64,000 nt of DNA from Persicaria tinctoria (lineage: Eukaryota; Streptophyta; Magnoliopsida; Caryophyllales; Polygonaceae). A program made the position numbers and the translations under genes. The notes beneath the pieces are model-generated. The model was not told where the DNA came from, made no database searches, and worked only from the letters and a program-made list of their open reading frames with translations. Shown here piece by piece: positions 32,387-44,588 of the stretch. How positions within the stretch are numbered: position 1 is the stretch's first letter; every line of letters begins with the position of its first letter. The stretch is from the NCBI GenBank assembly GCA_037127255.1, contig JBANSL010000018.1:20681175-20745174 (forward strand), given 5' to 3'.

Positions 32387-32562
32387 ATACCTTCCACCGC
32401 GCTCCCTTTGCCTCATGCCAGTGGGTTTCTTCCTGTTTTCCTCAGCAAAAACAACAGTCAATTTACGGCCTTGAAACATCTGGCCATCCATTTGATATTC
32501 AGCCTCACCAGCATCCTCTGGATTCACGAATTGAACAAAACCAAATCCCCTGGGGTCACTGC
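32387..32562 (-). CDS. SC35-like SR splicing factor (SCL30/SCL33-type), single RRM exon
   Basis: The minus strand, between an acceptor (CATTGCAG) near 32563 and a donor (GTATTA) near 32386, encodes PRGFGFVQFVNPEDAGEA...MDGQMFQGRKLTVVFAEENRKKPTGMRQRERGGR. This is RNP1 and the second half of the RNA-recognition motif, followed by the conserved junction to the RS tail in plant SCL30/30a/33 proteins, which bind pre-mRNA and help choose splice sites. The first half of the RRM was not found within 1.3 kb upstream. The RS-rich tail was not found with confidence downstream (a possible exon is at 31289-31386). Either a gene with long introns or a fragment. Confidence 0.7.
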
Positions 32563-33440
32563 AATGAGTTTAGGCTAAAAGTTAAGAAAAAATTGAAAGA
32601 ATGAAAATAGAAAGGATAAAAAAAACAAAGGTGTTCTGATAATCAAATTGGTGCAAATATACCATAAAGAACTCAGCAATATAGAAAAATCATGACAAGG
32701 ACATAAAGGCATGCACTTTGGTGCTGACCTTGCATATGCCAAATCTAAGTGACTTGAAATCCTTCAAAATTCGAACGTCTCCACAATGTATTCAAACTCT
32801 TCCAATCTTCGTTATCATTAACATCTACAATAGAACTCTAACTACTTGATTGATCTCTTCATAAGATTAATTTCACTTGAAAGGTCATGGTTCATGCCAA
32901 GTACATAAAGCCATGCACTTCGGTGCTGACCTTGCACATGCCAATTTTATGTCACTTGAAATCCTTCAAGACTTGAATGTCTTCACAATGGATTCAAACT
33001 CAACTTCCTTCCATTCTTCATAGTCATTAAAAAGATCTTCAGAAGAATTCTAACTACTTGAGTCTGTTAATAATTTAATTTCATTTAGTTGGGAGCACTT
33101 ATTAACCGATTATGTGGATTGGGGGTTGCCTGGACTCTTTGGAGTAAAAAGTCGGAATAAATGACTTGGAGCGAACAACAAACTTGTCCATATCATTCAC
33201 AAATTCATAAACTTCATTATCATCATCATATATACACAATAATTAAATGACAAAATTGATTCCAAAAATCACAAATTCTAATCAAAATTTCACGAAATTG
33301 ATTCTCAAACTCAAACCCTAATTTCACCAATTGGTTTTCCCCAAAATCAAAACCCTAAACGAATTCTCATATTCTCCTTATAAATCGAATCTATAAAATC
33401 AAAAGTTATAGGAAGAATTCACAAAGTATAAAGTATGATA
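32563..33440. repeat. Intron-like DNA with a ~200-bp tandem duplication
   Basis: 32700-32850 and 32900-33055 are diverged copies: both read CATGCACTT(T/C)GGTGCTGACC, then TCACTTGAAATCCTTCAA-type sequence, and end in CTAACTACTTGA. No coding sequence was seen. 33240-33360 is AT-rich. Confidence 0.55.
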
Positions 33441-34869
33441 TATTGACCTTTTCAATTCGGATTTGAGATTTGGGGAAGAATTAACAACAATAGAGTGTCG
33501 GCCTTTGACCTTTGGTGTGCACAGTGCACTGCAGCAGGCCGGAGCTGACAACCAGTGGGAGGGCGGAGCCAACATGGTGGTGACTGGTGCGACGGCGGCG
33601 TCAGCGGGGGAAGACTCGCCTGCGGCCTGCCGGGTGCGAGTCGGCATGTCGTGGTTTTCTCCCAGCCCTGATTTCGCAAGTCTGAAAAAAAAAATTGCAA
33701 CCCAAATCGAGAAGGGTAGGTAGATGCTTGCGGTGACGGTAGGCGACTGGGATTGGAGACGATGGAGCGAATAACATAGGCGGTCGGAGATCCACCGACG
33801 AATAAATCAGAAAAATGGAAGACATGGGGAATAGGTTGACAACCACCCGACAAGGAAAATACCAGCAAACCCTAAATTGAATGAGCAAATGGGAAAGAAA
33901 TGAAGGGCAAATAGGTAAGTATACTTAATAAACAGTAAAGGGGAACTTGGGTTTTTATATACTCCGTAGTAATGATAATTAAGCTTGAAGCATCTATCAA
34001 AACCATAAAAAAAAAATTTTTATCAACAAAGAGTATAGACATTTCACGTTTTTGCGTAACATTTTACTAACAATAAAATGAGTATGATCGAATTGCTAAT
34101 CAAATGTTGTTATTCGAGTCGAACGAGTCGAGTATCACTTGTTTATAGTCAGTTCACTTAGGATACGAAAGTGCTCGAGTCTAGGTTGTCTAGTCTAAAT
34201 TTTGACTCGAGCTTAAAAATGTACTCATACTCGGCTTGAATTGGTAAATAAAAAGCGGTCATTCGAGTTCGAATCAGGGATCTTTGGGTACTATCCGCAA
34301 GTCCTTTCCAGTTGAACCATTTCGGAATAGTTTGTGCTCATACTCGGCTTGTTTAGGAAATGAACGAGCTCCAACCGAGCTTTTTTCAAGCCTTGAGCAG
34401 TTCTACTTGCTCATAATATAGTAAATTAAAGAATATTTTGGAAATTTCATAAAATTCTAGTTATATGAGCTTAATATATTTAAACGAATCGAGCTTTGGA
34501 CCTACCATACTCGGCTCTTTTAGAAAATAAACGAGTTCGAGTCGAGCTTCGATCTTTTATCGATGAGCTCTAGCTGGTTTTTTTATCGAGTTGAGCTCTA
34601 GCCGAACTCGAGCTACTCGGCTTAACACACCCTCGTTGAAAAGTGGACTAAATTAATGTAACATCCATGCCAATTCAAGATCTTATTTTATATCAGAATT
34701 ATAACTTTAATTACTTATAAATAACTTATTTTTGTATAGACTTCTTATCTCATTTTGCCAATTCGATCAACTTACCAATCTCCTAAACAACACAATTTAT
34801 TAAAAATTTCTATATGCAACTTTCAATTGTTTGTCACAATCTTACATCAATTTCGTTGCACTTTTACAG
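33441..34869. other. Intergenic; GC-richer block then CGAGCT-rich repeat
   Basis: 33460-33870 is GC-richer with frames on both strands but no recognised domain. It could be the 5' exon or leader of the minus-strand SCL gene. 34110-34640 is full of GAGCTCGA, TCGAGC and GAACTCG words, a degenerate repeat typical of plant transposon ends. No partner end was found. Confidence 0.35.
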
Positions 34870-35406
34870 GGAGGATTCATAAGGCAAGAACTATTCTACC
34901 TTCTAAAAGACGAGGAAGACGTACACTTGGCGTTCGGAAGGCCACACAAGGAATGCACTCCTCCAAATTCTGCCTCAACATAGCCGGCGACACGCCCTCG
35001 TCCAACCGCCTCTTCGACGCCATCGCCAGCCACGTACTGCGTCCCCGTCATCATAAGCGACGACATCGAGCTCTTCTTCGAGGACGTCCTTGACTACTCC
35101 GAATTCTGCGTCCTCGTCCGAGCCTCGGACTCTGTCAAGAAGGGGTACCTCATAGACCTCGTCCGAGGCATCGGAAGCGACGAGTGGAGTCGGAAGTGGA
35201 GGAGGTTGCAAGAAGTCGAAAGGCATTTCGAGTTTCGTTACCCTTCGTGGGACGACGACGCCGTGCAAATGATATGGCAGGCGTTGGCCCGAAAGGTGCC
35301 GACGGTTAAGTTTAAATTGAATCGGTCGAGGCGATACTCGCGAGTTGGAGATGCTCCTTCGAGTAAGGAAGGGTCGTCGTTTAAGGTTCCGAGCGACTTT
35401 TGGTGA
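34870..35406 (+). pseudogene. GT47/ARAD-like arabinosyltransferase, last exon with a 4-bp frameshift
   Basis: After acceptor TTTTACAG the plus strand encodes [19 protein letters not shown], then, in a second frame, [20 protein letters not shown], then, from about 35040, [20 protein letters not shown] and the C-terminus ...VQMIWQALARKVPT...DFW, stop TGA at 35404-35406. These are the conserved blocks of the exostosin (GT47) catalytic region. The frame changes twice: before SSKFC there is a scrambled patch (about 34930), and near 35033 four extra bases (GTAC) follow AGCCAC. So this exon cannot encode a full product. It pairs with the 5' piece at 28560-29036. Confidence 0.8.
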
Positions 35407-35907
35407 CGATTTGTATATATATGGTGACGACTTATAAAGATGGACGAAACTGCGAAATAGCAAGAAATTGAAGAATTTTGGATAGAACTTGTGTAATTTC
35501 CACTTTTAACTAACATTTAGGGTTGTTTTATTTCCCCTTTTAACTGACATTTTACATAGGTTTTATTTAGCTAATTAATTGATTTTTTTTATCTTCAATG
35601 ATTCGATCTCGGTAGAACTTATAGAAACGTGTAAACGAACACGATTATGATAGCTTTGTGGTAATGATGTTTCTTAGGGCTCGTTTGATTTCAATTTTGG
35701 AAAGGGAGAGGGAAACGATGAATTAGTCTATTTATAATTTAGATAGATTGTTAAAAATTTTAATTATTATTTTAAAAAAAATATTCATACAAAATTAGTT
35801 CTGTCCCCACTTTCAATCTTCCATTTGAACACTGAGCAACCATATCATCTATACTCCTTTAATCATTACTTTTTCATCTTATTTTTCATATAAAAAATAA
35901 TATTCTT
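35407..35907. other. 3' flank of the ARAD-like exon (duplicated) and AT-rich DNA
   Basis: 35407-35662 matches 23774-24065, including GATAGAACTTGTGTAATT and the final AACACGATTATGATAGCTTT. After 35663 the two copies diverge. 35690-35900 shows no feature. Confidence 0.6.
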
Positions 35908-36161
35908 TTCCCTCCGTCTCGAAATACAGGTCGTTTTATTTTTTGACACGTTTTTTAAGGAGTTAAAAAACTATATAAAATATTAACTTTTTTTATTAAT
36001 TTTTTAAAATAATATTATACTTATTATTAATAAGTATACTAATATTTTAATAAGTATAATATTTTTTAAAAAATAATACAAAAGATAATATTTAATATAA
36101 TTTTTAGCTCATTAAAAAGCGTGTCAAAAAGTAAAACAACATGTATTTTGAAACAGATAGA
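35908..36161. mobile_element. Stowaway-like MITE (diverged)
   Basis: The left end CCCTCCGTCTCGAAATACAG with TTTTTGACACGTTTTTTAAG is mirrored at the right by CATTAAAAAGCGTGTCAAAA ... ATTTTGAAACAGATAGAG. It has the same layout as the copy at 22712-22932. Exact ends uncertain. Confidence 0.65.
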
Positions 36162-37034
36162 GTAATTAATTTTTAAATAATTTTTAAGATACTTAACTTA
36201 TATTTTTAGCACATACGATAAAAAAAAAAGTTTTAAAAACGGGTATGCTATTCGCACGGCAAAATCTCACATATCGCACAGTACCTTTGCGGAACTCCTG
36301 GGCCGGCTATAAGCATAATGCAGACATCATCTTCCTGCATCGGTAAGCTGACGGCGGACACAGACTTGCTAAGTCGGCAAATTTGTCGCATGTAGGCCAA
36401 TGGGACATGGCGACCCAGGGAGTCGGTACCGGCTCAAACCGATGAGACATCTCAACTCAAGAACCTTGTAGATTGCTGCTCGCCGAGGAATCTTGCAACT
36501 TTTAATCGTGCCGACCTAGGGAGTCGTCATCGACTCAATTGACATGACATCTCGCAGTGTTTGCAGGTTGACCAGCCCCAACAATGCTGACCTAGGGAGT
36601 CGGCTTCGCCAGTTTCTTGTTGTCTTAAGAAACCTGTGGTTGCATTTTCTTGGTGACTCCGAAGGTCGACATCGGTACTATACCATTAGCGAGAAATCGA
36701 TTGTGTGTATAAGAACCCGTAAAAATGAATGTTATAAATCAAACATCAAATATTTTCACTTATCTCTGATAAAAAAAAATATCTTTACTTATCTTATCTT
36801 ACACATCGACAAATAAAAGTACTCGTAATAATTTAAGCAAAAATAATGCACTATGGAGTATAAAATTATTACACATATACACCGACCGACTCCATTGCTG
36901 TCCCCTGCACTGATCTTTCTTCCCCAATTGACACAGTCTCTTTCCCTTTCCACTCTCATCACTCCCAATTCCCAAATCGGGTTTTTCTTTTCCCTTTTTC
37001 TTGTTTTTGTTTTATCTAATTTAAACAAATAAAA
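36162..37034. other. Intergenic with a thrice-repeated motif, then PMT promoter
   Basis: CGACCCAGGGAGTCG (about 36410), CGACCTAGGGAGTCG (about 36511) and TGACCTAGGGAGTCG (about 36587) are spaced copies, two of them followed by ACATCTC within 45 bases. Function unknown. 36860-37030 is the leader of the methyltransferase gene; a pyrimidine-rich stretch (36900-37000) precedes the ATG. Confidence 0.45.
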
Positions 37035-40000
37035 ATGGCAGCAAAGCCGCCATTTCCAAGCTTCAACCCACTCAGCTCAAACAATCTCCTCTTCAAGCTC
37101 TTCCTCATCACTCTCTTCTGCTCCCTCTCCTACCTCCTCGGCTCTTTCTCCTCCACCACCACCTCCTCCACAACCACCGCCGCCGCCGCCGCCCCCACAT
37201 CCACCAACATTACCACCGATACCACCACTTGCACCAACACTTCCATCACCCCCTTCCCCCTCGATTTCGAATCGCACCACTCCCAACCCGCCGAATTGAC
37301 CGAACCCCCAAAAAAGGCCTTCAATTTCTGCCCCCAAAACTTCACAAATTACTGCCCATGCCAACATCCGGACCGTCAGAAGCTCTACCCAACCCTCCGA
37401 TTCTTCCACCGGGAGCGCCACTGCCCCGCCCCCCACGAGAGGCTCACCTGCCTGATCCCCGCCCCAAAGGGCTACAAGCCCACCTTGCCCTGGCCCACCA
37501 GCCGCGCCATGGCCTGGTTCCGCAACATCCCCTATAAACGCCTCACCGTCTTCAAGAAATCGCAGAACTGGGTTCGATTGGAAGGGGATAAATTGGTCTT
37601 CCCTGGAGGCGGTACTTCGTTTCCTCAAGGGGCTAAGGGCTATGTCGGTGAGATATCTAGGGTTTTGCCTCTTAAATCTGGGACAATTAGGACTGTTCTT
37701 GATGTAGGTTGTGGGGTAAGTGATGTGAACTTCAATTTCATTACATTTAGCTTGCCTTGTGTGGATACCTAAAGTTGCTATCTTTTCCTGTTTTGGTGTG
37801 TAACTATTAACTAACTATTTATATCTAGATGGTTATGATGCCTTCATTGTGATCTTAGTAAGAACAAACCTTAGTTATGGATTTTGAATGTGAATCGAAA
37901 TTGAGATACAATGGCTTAGCCATTACGTGGATTGCTTGAATGTCTAAGATGGCTTTATTTTCCTGTTTTGGTGTGATTTGATATCTATTAGGCCTGTTCT
38001 TGATGTGGGCTATCCGGCTATGGGGTAAATGATAACTGAACTTCAATTTCATTGCATTTAAGAGACGATGTCTAACGCTGAGTTTGGGTGTGGATGTTTA
38101 AATCTAGATACTTATGATTTGAGGCCTTCATTGTAATCTTATCAAAAGCAAAGCAAACATAGTTATTGATTTTTGTGTTTTTATTCAAATAGAGTATGAC
38201 TGTATGAGGTGTAGAAAATCTTTATTTTCTGTGAATTGAAATTGAGAATTGAGATACATTTCATTTAGAAACAATATCTTGGACTACCATGCTTATGACT
38301 AACTAGCCATTCGTGAATGTCTAAACTAATGTAGCTCAATGTAGAAAGTAGCTTACATAGATTTGGTTGATGCCTTCATTGTGATCTTAGCAAAAGCACA
38401 AAGCCACAAACCATAGTTGTGGATTTTTCTATAAATGTTGATAGTTTTAGACTTCATTTTGTAGCTAATACTCTAATAGTAATCAACTAGCAACTTGCTT
38501 AACTACTTAGTAGTGTGAATACTTAACAACCTTACTAGCTATACTCGTCTTGTTTGTTTATCATCAACAGATGTTTGAGCTGTAGATTTAGAATCACCTG
38601 AAAAATGTTGGTTAGGTTGGGTCAAATTAGGGTCAACCCTGTTCTTTGTTTTACCTGTCTAGATTGGTGCAATGCTTTCCCTTTGAACTGCTGTTACCGC
38701 TTCATTGTCGTGTCATAGATCTGTGTGGCTGTGAAAATCTGGTGCATTACTATTAGATATCATCTCCACTTAAATTTGCGACGATGGCTAGTGAAACCGA
38801 AAACTGATGTTTTTGAAATGGAAAATAAAATTGAATTGTTAAGGGGAGTTTTAATACGGAGTATGCTGTATTATGCTACGTTCATGTTAACAATTTTGTG
38901 CCATTCACCGCTCTTGTAGGTTGCAAGCTTTGGAGCAGCTTTGTTGGATTATAATATTTTAACTATGTCGATTGCGCCTGTGGATATACATGAAGCTCAG
39001 GTGCAATTCGCCTTAGAAAGAGGACTCCCTGCAATGCTTGGCATTCTGAGCACCTACAGGTTACCATACCCATCAAGATCTTTCGATATGGCGCACTGTT
39101 CCAGATGTCTTGTGCAATGGACTAATTATGGTACTACTGGTTTAATTTCAACAGTTAAACGAGAAGTATGTCAGTATAACCATGGAACCAAAATGCGGAA
39201 AAAAGAAAAAATTGAAACATAAGTAGAGTAAAAAGAGACCAAACCTTTGAAGTTCTTTTTCCATGAAATGAAATTTGGTAACTTAATTTCTATTTCCCTT
39301 TCCCTCTGCAAGTTACTTAGTTCGTTTTGGGTGCCACTTTGTAAAAGTTTTTCCTTATTGCTTGACTAGAAGGATTATTCATGATGGAACTTGACCGAGT
39401 TCTGCGTCCTGGTGGCTATTGGGTACTATCTGGTCCGCCTATAAACTGGAAGGTTAACTACAAAGGCTGGCAGAGAACTCGCGAGGACTTGGAAGGGGAG
39501 CAGAAGAGGTTGGAAGACTTGCTTAGGCGAATGTGCTGGAAGAAGGTTACTGAGAAGAGAAACATTGCAGTTTACAGAAAGCCGACTAATCATGTTCACT
39601 GCACAAAGAAGCTCAAAGCCTGGAAATCTCCGCAGTTCTGTGATGAAAAAAATCCTGATATTGCCTGGTTAGTTATTTTCTGTATCTATCTGTGAATCTT
39701 TTGAAACATGTATTGTGAATTGTGATTCATTTTCCTCAACTGTGTCGACAGGTACACGAAGATGTATCCGTGCATCACTCCTCTTCCCGATGTGAAGGTG
39801 GTTGATGAACTCTCTGGAGGAGCTCTCCAGAACTGGCCTAGAAGGCTAAATGCGATTCCACCAAGAATCGGGCATGGCATAGTCAAGGGGATCAGTCCAA
39901 GGTCTTTCAATGAAGACAACAACTTGTGGAAAGGAAGGATTCGACACTATGGTCGTGTTCTTGGATCTCTATTCAAGGGTGGCTATAGAAACATAATGGA

Positions 40001-40872
40001 TATGAATGCAGGCTTAGGTGGCTTCGCAGCTGCGCTATCTCCATATCCTGTTTGGGTTATGAACGCCGTTCCTCATGATGCAACGAACCATACACTTGGC
40101 ATTATTTACGAACGGGGCCTTATTGGGACATACATGAACTGGTAAGCTCTTGAACCCACTTTTGCAATTGTTGGAAGTTTTTGGTTCGTTTTCTGGCATA
40201 TGTTTGATCAATACAATGTGCTTATACTACAGGTGTGAGGCGTTCTCTACATATCCTCGAACGTATGATTTGATACACGCAGATGGCCTGTTTTCCATGT
40301 ACAAGGACAAGTAAGTTTTAACCTTTCATCAGATGGTATTTTAGCTTGCTTATGTTTGTTCGGTTTACTCCAATTTTCGGGTTTTTTACACAAACAATGT
40401 TCAAAATCACACATGTTTTTTACAATTTTTTTGTAGAAATCCATCAAATTCCATCAAGTATCATACAATTGCCTTGTTTTTTGAAAATTGTAGTGTCTAA
40501 ACTTGGATGTGATTTTGAAAGAGACTAAAACTATATGAATGATTCATGAGTAGGCTTATGTAAATTTTTAAATTTTGGAAATCTCCACTTTTGTTCTTGT
40601 TATCATATATATGAATGATTCATGAGTAGGCTTATGTTCAATGATATCAAATGTTGTATAGGTGTGACATTCTTGATATCTCCTTCGAGATGTACCGAAT
40701 CCTCCGCCCTCACGGAGCGGTCATAATAAGAGACCATGTCAACACGATCATGCAGGTGAAGGATGTGGCTCGACGGATGGGATGGAATGCTACACTCTCA
40801 AACAGCGAGCAGGGCCCTCTTCACCCCGAGAAGGTTCTCTTCATCGACAACCGCGGATCACTAGTTGGTTGA
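37035..40872 (+). CDS. PMT-type (DUF248) putative S-adenosylmethionine methyltransferase, Golgi type II membrane protein
   Basis: Six exons (37035-37715, 38920-39130, 39370-39667, 39752-40141, 40233-40310, 40662-40872), all GT-AG, total 623 codons, so 622 aa, the usual size of plant PMT15/16-like proteins. The N-terminus has a short cytosolic tail, a membrane anchor ([21 protein letters not shown], about residues 18-39) and a Ser/Thr/Ala-rich stem. The lumenal part has [23 protein letters not shown] and two methyltransferase-like halves: [16 protein letters not shown] and FDMAHCSRC; then [35 protein letters not shown] and the tail EKVLFIDNR. Such proteins are thought to methylate pectin or other wall polysaccharides. 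No break was seen. The 3' end is convergent with the CLASSY gene. Confidence 0.92.
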
Positions 40873-41277
40873 AAGACGCATGTATAAGCCTGGCATTGCT
40901 TTCCCACGAGTTAAACCACGACGAACAAGATCCCCCAACCATCTCATCTGTTTAACACCACTAGAGGGATTAGAAGATTGGGTGTGCACTTGTTTTGTAG
41001 TGTTGTATTTATTCATTGTAGAACGACGTCGTTTTTAGAAGTCCACAAATCTTTGCACTTTCACATCATCTATGTTAAACACTTGAATGGTGTTCATCCA
41101 AAATCATCACATGTGAAATCGTTCATCACATCACATCACATAGATTCAACAATACACATAATTATCTGCATACTTCGCAAAAGCATTCGCCTACCCGATG
41201 CTCCATTGATGTCTATACATTTCAGATTCATAGCTAATATAGAGTTTGCCTTGCAAGATTCGACGAAAGCCAACAGT

Positions 41278-44200
41278 CTAAGGGCGGTTGTTATCTACAC
41301 CAGGCTCACACACATTCCGCTGCATAGTCTCTTTAACGACGTTCTCTCTAAGCAGTTGCTCAAGGATTGTATCTTCGGATGCAGGCTTGGATGACCCTGG
41401 AGCGTCATTGTTCCTGTTGCGCGAGGAGAACACGTAGTTTGAGCACCTGCTCTTATGTGTCTGGCTTTTGTGCCGGTAGCTGTCATAGTCGGTCATCATC
41501 AAGAGGCGGTAGACGTGCACAGCCCGACCCTGGCCAAGCCTATAGGCCCTGCTTATCGCCTGCCTCTCGCGAGCAGGGTTCCAAGTCACGTCCAGCAACA
41601 CCACTCTGGAAGCACCGGTCAGCTCAATTCCTTCCACAGCAGCCCTTATCGACGCAAGCATCACCTTGGCTTCGCTCCCTGCCTTGTTGAACACATCCAT
41701 GTTTCTCTTGCGGGTTTTCATGTCCTGTTGGCCCCACATTACGAGGATCTCACGCCCTTCCGTCCACCTGAAGTGTTCACTGGACTCGAGCAGCGCTTTC
41801 ACGAAGTTGAGAGGTTTAAGGTACTCGCTGAACACGAGGACTTTCTCCTCCAAATTCAAGCTCAGCTCAATAAGGCGGATTAGGAATCTCGCCTTTGCAC
41901 CATCAGCAATGTCCAGCTTGCCACTCTTGAGCTCTTCGTCTATGCCCAAGCTCCAATCCTTGAGTTCCATTAGCCTTGGATGGAACGAGATCCGGGCTGT
42001 GTCAACGTTTGCTTCATAATGGGATTTCTTCAGGTCGGTGTCCAAGTCGTGGATGAGCTTCGTTTGCAGCTTCGATGGCTCCAGTAAGACTAAGTTGTCG
42101 TTGAGGCCGGGAACCATTTTGGCAACAATACCACCTTCGTAGCAATGGATGAACGGCTCCATCTTCGCCTTGAGCTCTCTGATCTTGTGCTCATCCGCCT
42201 CCCCAGCACTCGAATCGAAAGGATTCTTCTTCCAGATTTTCGGCATCACCAAGCCCAAGATGTTATGCAGCTCCCGAAAGTTGTTTTGGAAGGGAGTCCC
42301 AGTTAGAATGAATCTCCTCTTCGTCTTCACCTCCGAAAGAACCTTGAAAATACGACTCCTCTCGTTCCTTGGCATGTGGCCCTCGTCGAGGATGAGCAGG
42401 CCAGGCCTATCGAGCAACGTTGCTCTAAACATTTTGCTCTCATCAAGGCATCGAGAGGTGTTCGCCTTCGTCTTCCCCCTGCCCATCATCTTAGTATCTT
42501 CTCCTACAGCGAGCTGCGCGAACAATGTGTAGCTGATTGCGAGCACGCTCTCGTGTCTTGTCCAATACAGCAGCTTGATCAAACGTTTCACAGTCCTTCC
42601 AAGGCTTTCATCAACTTCTATTCCGATAGAGATGGCCAAAGATATCTCATCCTTGGAGAGCTCTTCGTCGATCAGGTTCTGAAACGGAATGCCAACCTTC
42701 CACTTCTCGAATTCCTTCTTCCATGTGAGAAGTATGCTTGCAGGAGCTAAGATCACGGGCATCGAGTTCTTGTAGAGCTTCATGTAAGTCTCAAGGAAGG
42801 CAATGGCGAGGCGAGTCTTCCCAGTGCCAGGGGCATGGGAGATGAGGCAGCCACCTCCATATTTCGCACCATTGCTCGTCAGCTCATCTAGCTTCGTCCC
42901 TCCGGCCACCTTCCTCCATATGAACTCGAACGCCTCTCGCTGGTGAGGAAGCAAGGTTCTCCTCATGCCGGGAATGATCTCCCAAACTGTACCACTAGGA
43001 TCCAAATTGGCATCCTCTTGATAATTGTCGCACTCATCATCCCGATGATCATACATGGAGTATCGATTTCTGTCCGAATGTCCAGAAGGGTTATGGTGCT
43101 TCACATTCCCAAAAACAACATAGATCAACTCAGGTTTCGATTCTAACTTTCTAAGTCATATGAAATCAATTTATATGTACTATAAGACAGATTGATGGAG
43201 GATGCTTACGAATGATGGCATGGCTTGTGTGATCTCCTCTTGCACGAAACCGCAAGATCTGCATAGAATGCCAATCTCTTCCTCCAAAACAAAGTGATGC
43301 TTCCCTTCGTCGCAAAGCTGCTCTCGGCTCTTCCTAGCATCTAACATGGCCTCTTCCTCCTCCTGCAAATAGGAAGTCATCAGAACTTTCAGATTCACCA
43401 ATTTCAGAACTTTCAAATCCCATTCCTGAGACTCCACAAACCACAGATACGAGCAATTGAAAGCACAAGATCTGCCTATCTAACTTCAGCCAAACTCGAT
43501 ACGAGCAATTGAAAGCACATTCCGCAACAAAACAGCATTGATTCAACAACAGATACACCACAAACCACAATTAGAAACAATATCAATCAAGTCTATCCTA
43601 CAATGGAGATTGGAGATCATCAATGTCAGCATACCACAAAAGCATCTGCAGCATCATTGTCAGCGTCATTTCCATCGCAGGATAGGCAGAAGTCCATCAA
43701 CTTATTAATCGAACCTACTTCAGTCTCCTGCTCCGGCTTCTCGGAACCTGCCTCTGGCTCGGAATCATCATCAGTGTCGGATGAGGAGGCGGTGTCCTCG
43801 GTCTTATGAGGACTAACTGGTTCTTTATCAACTCCATCATCCGCATCCATTATCGAATTGAAGAGCACTTGACGGATATCGTCAGCAGTTAATGGCTTCT
43901 TTGGAACTCTCCTATTGGCCGACTGCTCGGTCACCCTCGGAGCCTCTCTTCCAACGCGAATCTCCTCCTCCTCCTGATGATAGTCGAATAGCTTCTTCCG
44001 TCGACGATTTTGATCCTCGTCGTCGCCACCACCGTCGACCTCCGCGTCGGATCGATTGAAGCGAGAATGAGATCCATCAACATCAGTGAATGGCCTCTTT
44101 CGATCTCTGCGTTTAGGCTCCTCGATCTCCTTCTCCTTATCCCTCTTCCGAGCCACTCTTCGTAGATTACTCTCCTCACCGGAGTCGGAACTCTCAATTT

Positions 44201-44588
44201 CAGAACTTTCAAATTCACAAACCAAATCCCATTCCTGAGACTCCGAAGAGCTCGAAATCAGATAAAGTTTGGATCTTTCCGCGGCATTTCCGGTCTCCAT
44301 CACCTCCTCCTCTGCAAGTCTCCGATCAACACCTGATTTTTGGGGCGCCGGTGGATCCTTTTTAGGAGCGGTTGAAGGTTGGGATCTCTTCCAATCCGCG
44401 TATCGCCTCATGAGATCTTCCTCCGTCCGCCGGCGGGTTCTTCGCGCTATAGGCTCCATTTTTGGTATGGGGCTGAATGGTTGGGCTAGGGTTTTATGAG
44501 CATCACATTCAGCGCAACAATGGAGTTTTGGGAGAGGAAGAACGGATGAAGAAGACAGAGGAGGAGTGAAGAAGGCGGCAAAGGACAC
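41278..44588 (-). CDS. CLASSY-type SNF2 protein (RNA-directed DNA methylation)
   Basis: Three minus-strand exons: 44588 (or ATG 44459, MEPIARRTRRR)-43635, 43362-43210, and about 43128-41278. Exon 1 encodes an acidic, Ser-rich N-terminus with two basic patches. Exon 2 holds CRSCGFV, part of the zinc-like motif found before the helicase in CLASSY/DRD1 proteins. Exon 3 has the SNF2 ATPase: HAPGTGKTRLAIAFLET (Walker A), LLILDEGHMPRN (Walker B), LTGTPFQNN, and the C-lobe with AISRAYRLGQGRAVHVYRLL. CLASSY proteins bring RNA polymerase IV to loci for 24-nt siRNA production. The length (about 940-985 aa) and acidic N-terminus suit CLSY3/4. The acceptor of exon 3 is uncertain: TTAG at 43143 breaks the phase, GAG at 43129 keeps it. 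All ATPase motifs look intact. Confidence 0.88.
43375..43440 (-). repeat. Copy of a CLASSY exon-1 segment in intron 1
   Basis: The minus strand reads GAGTCTCAGGAATGGGATTT followed by GAAAGTTCTGAAATTG. The same order of words occurs in exon 1 at about 44180-44250 (SQEWDLVCEFESSEIESS). The intronic copy joins directly into the exon 2 acceptor, which suggests a local exon duplication. Confidence 0.7.

Noticed and set aside
37077..37628. Gly/Glu-rich minus-strand frame opposite PMT exon 1
   Set aside because: Antisense shadow of the Ser/Thr/Pro-rich stem; the plus-strand gene is complete.
41367..42750. Plus-strand frames opposite the CLASSY ATPase exon
   Set aside because: Shadows of a long coding exon with clear SNF2 motifs on minus.
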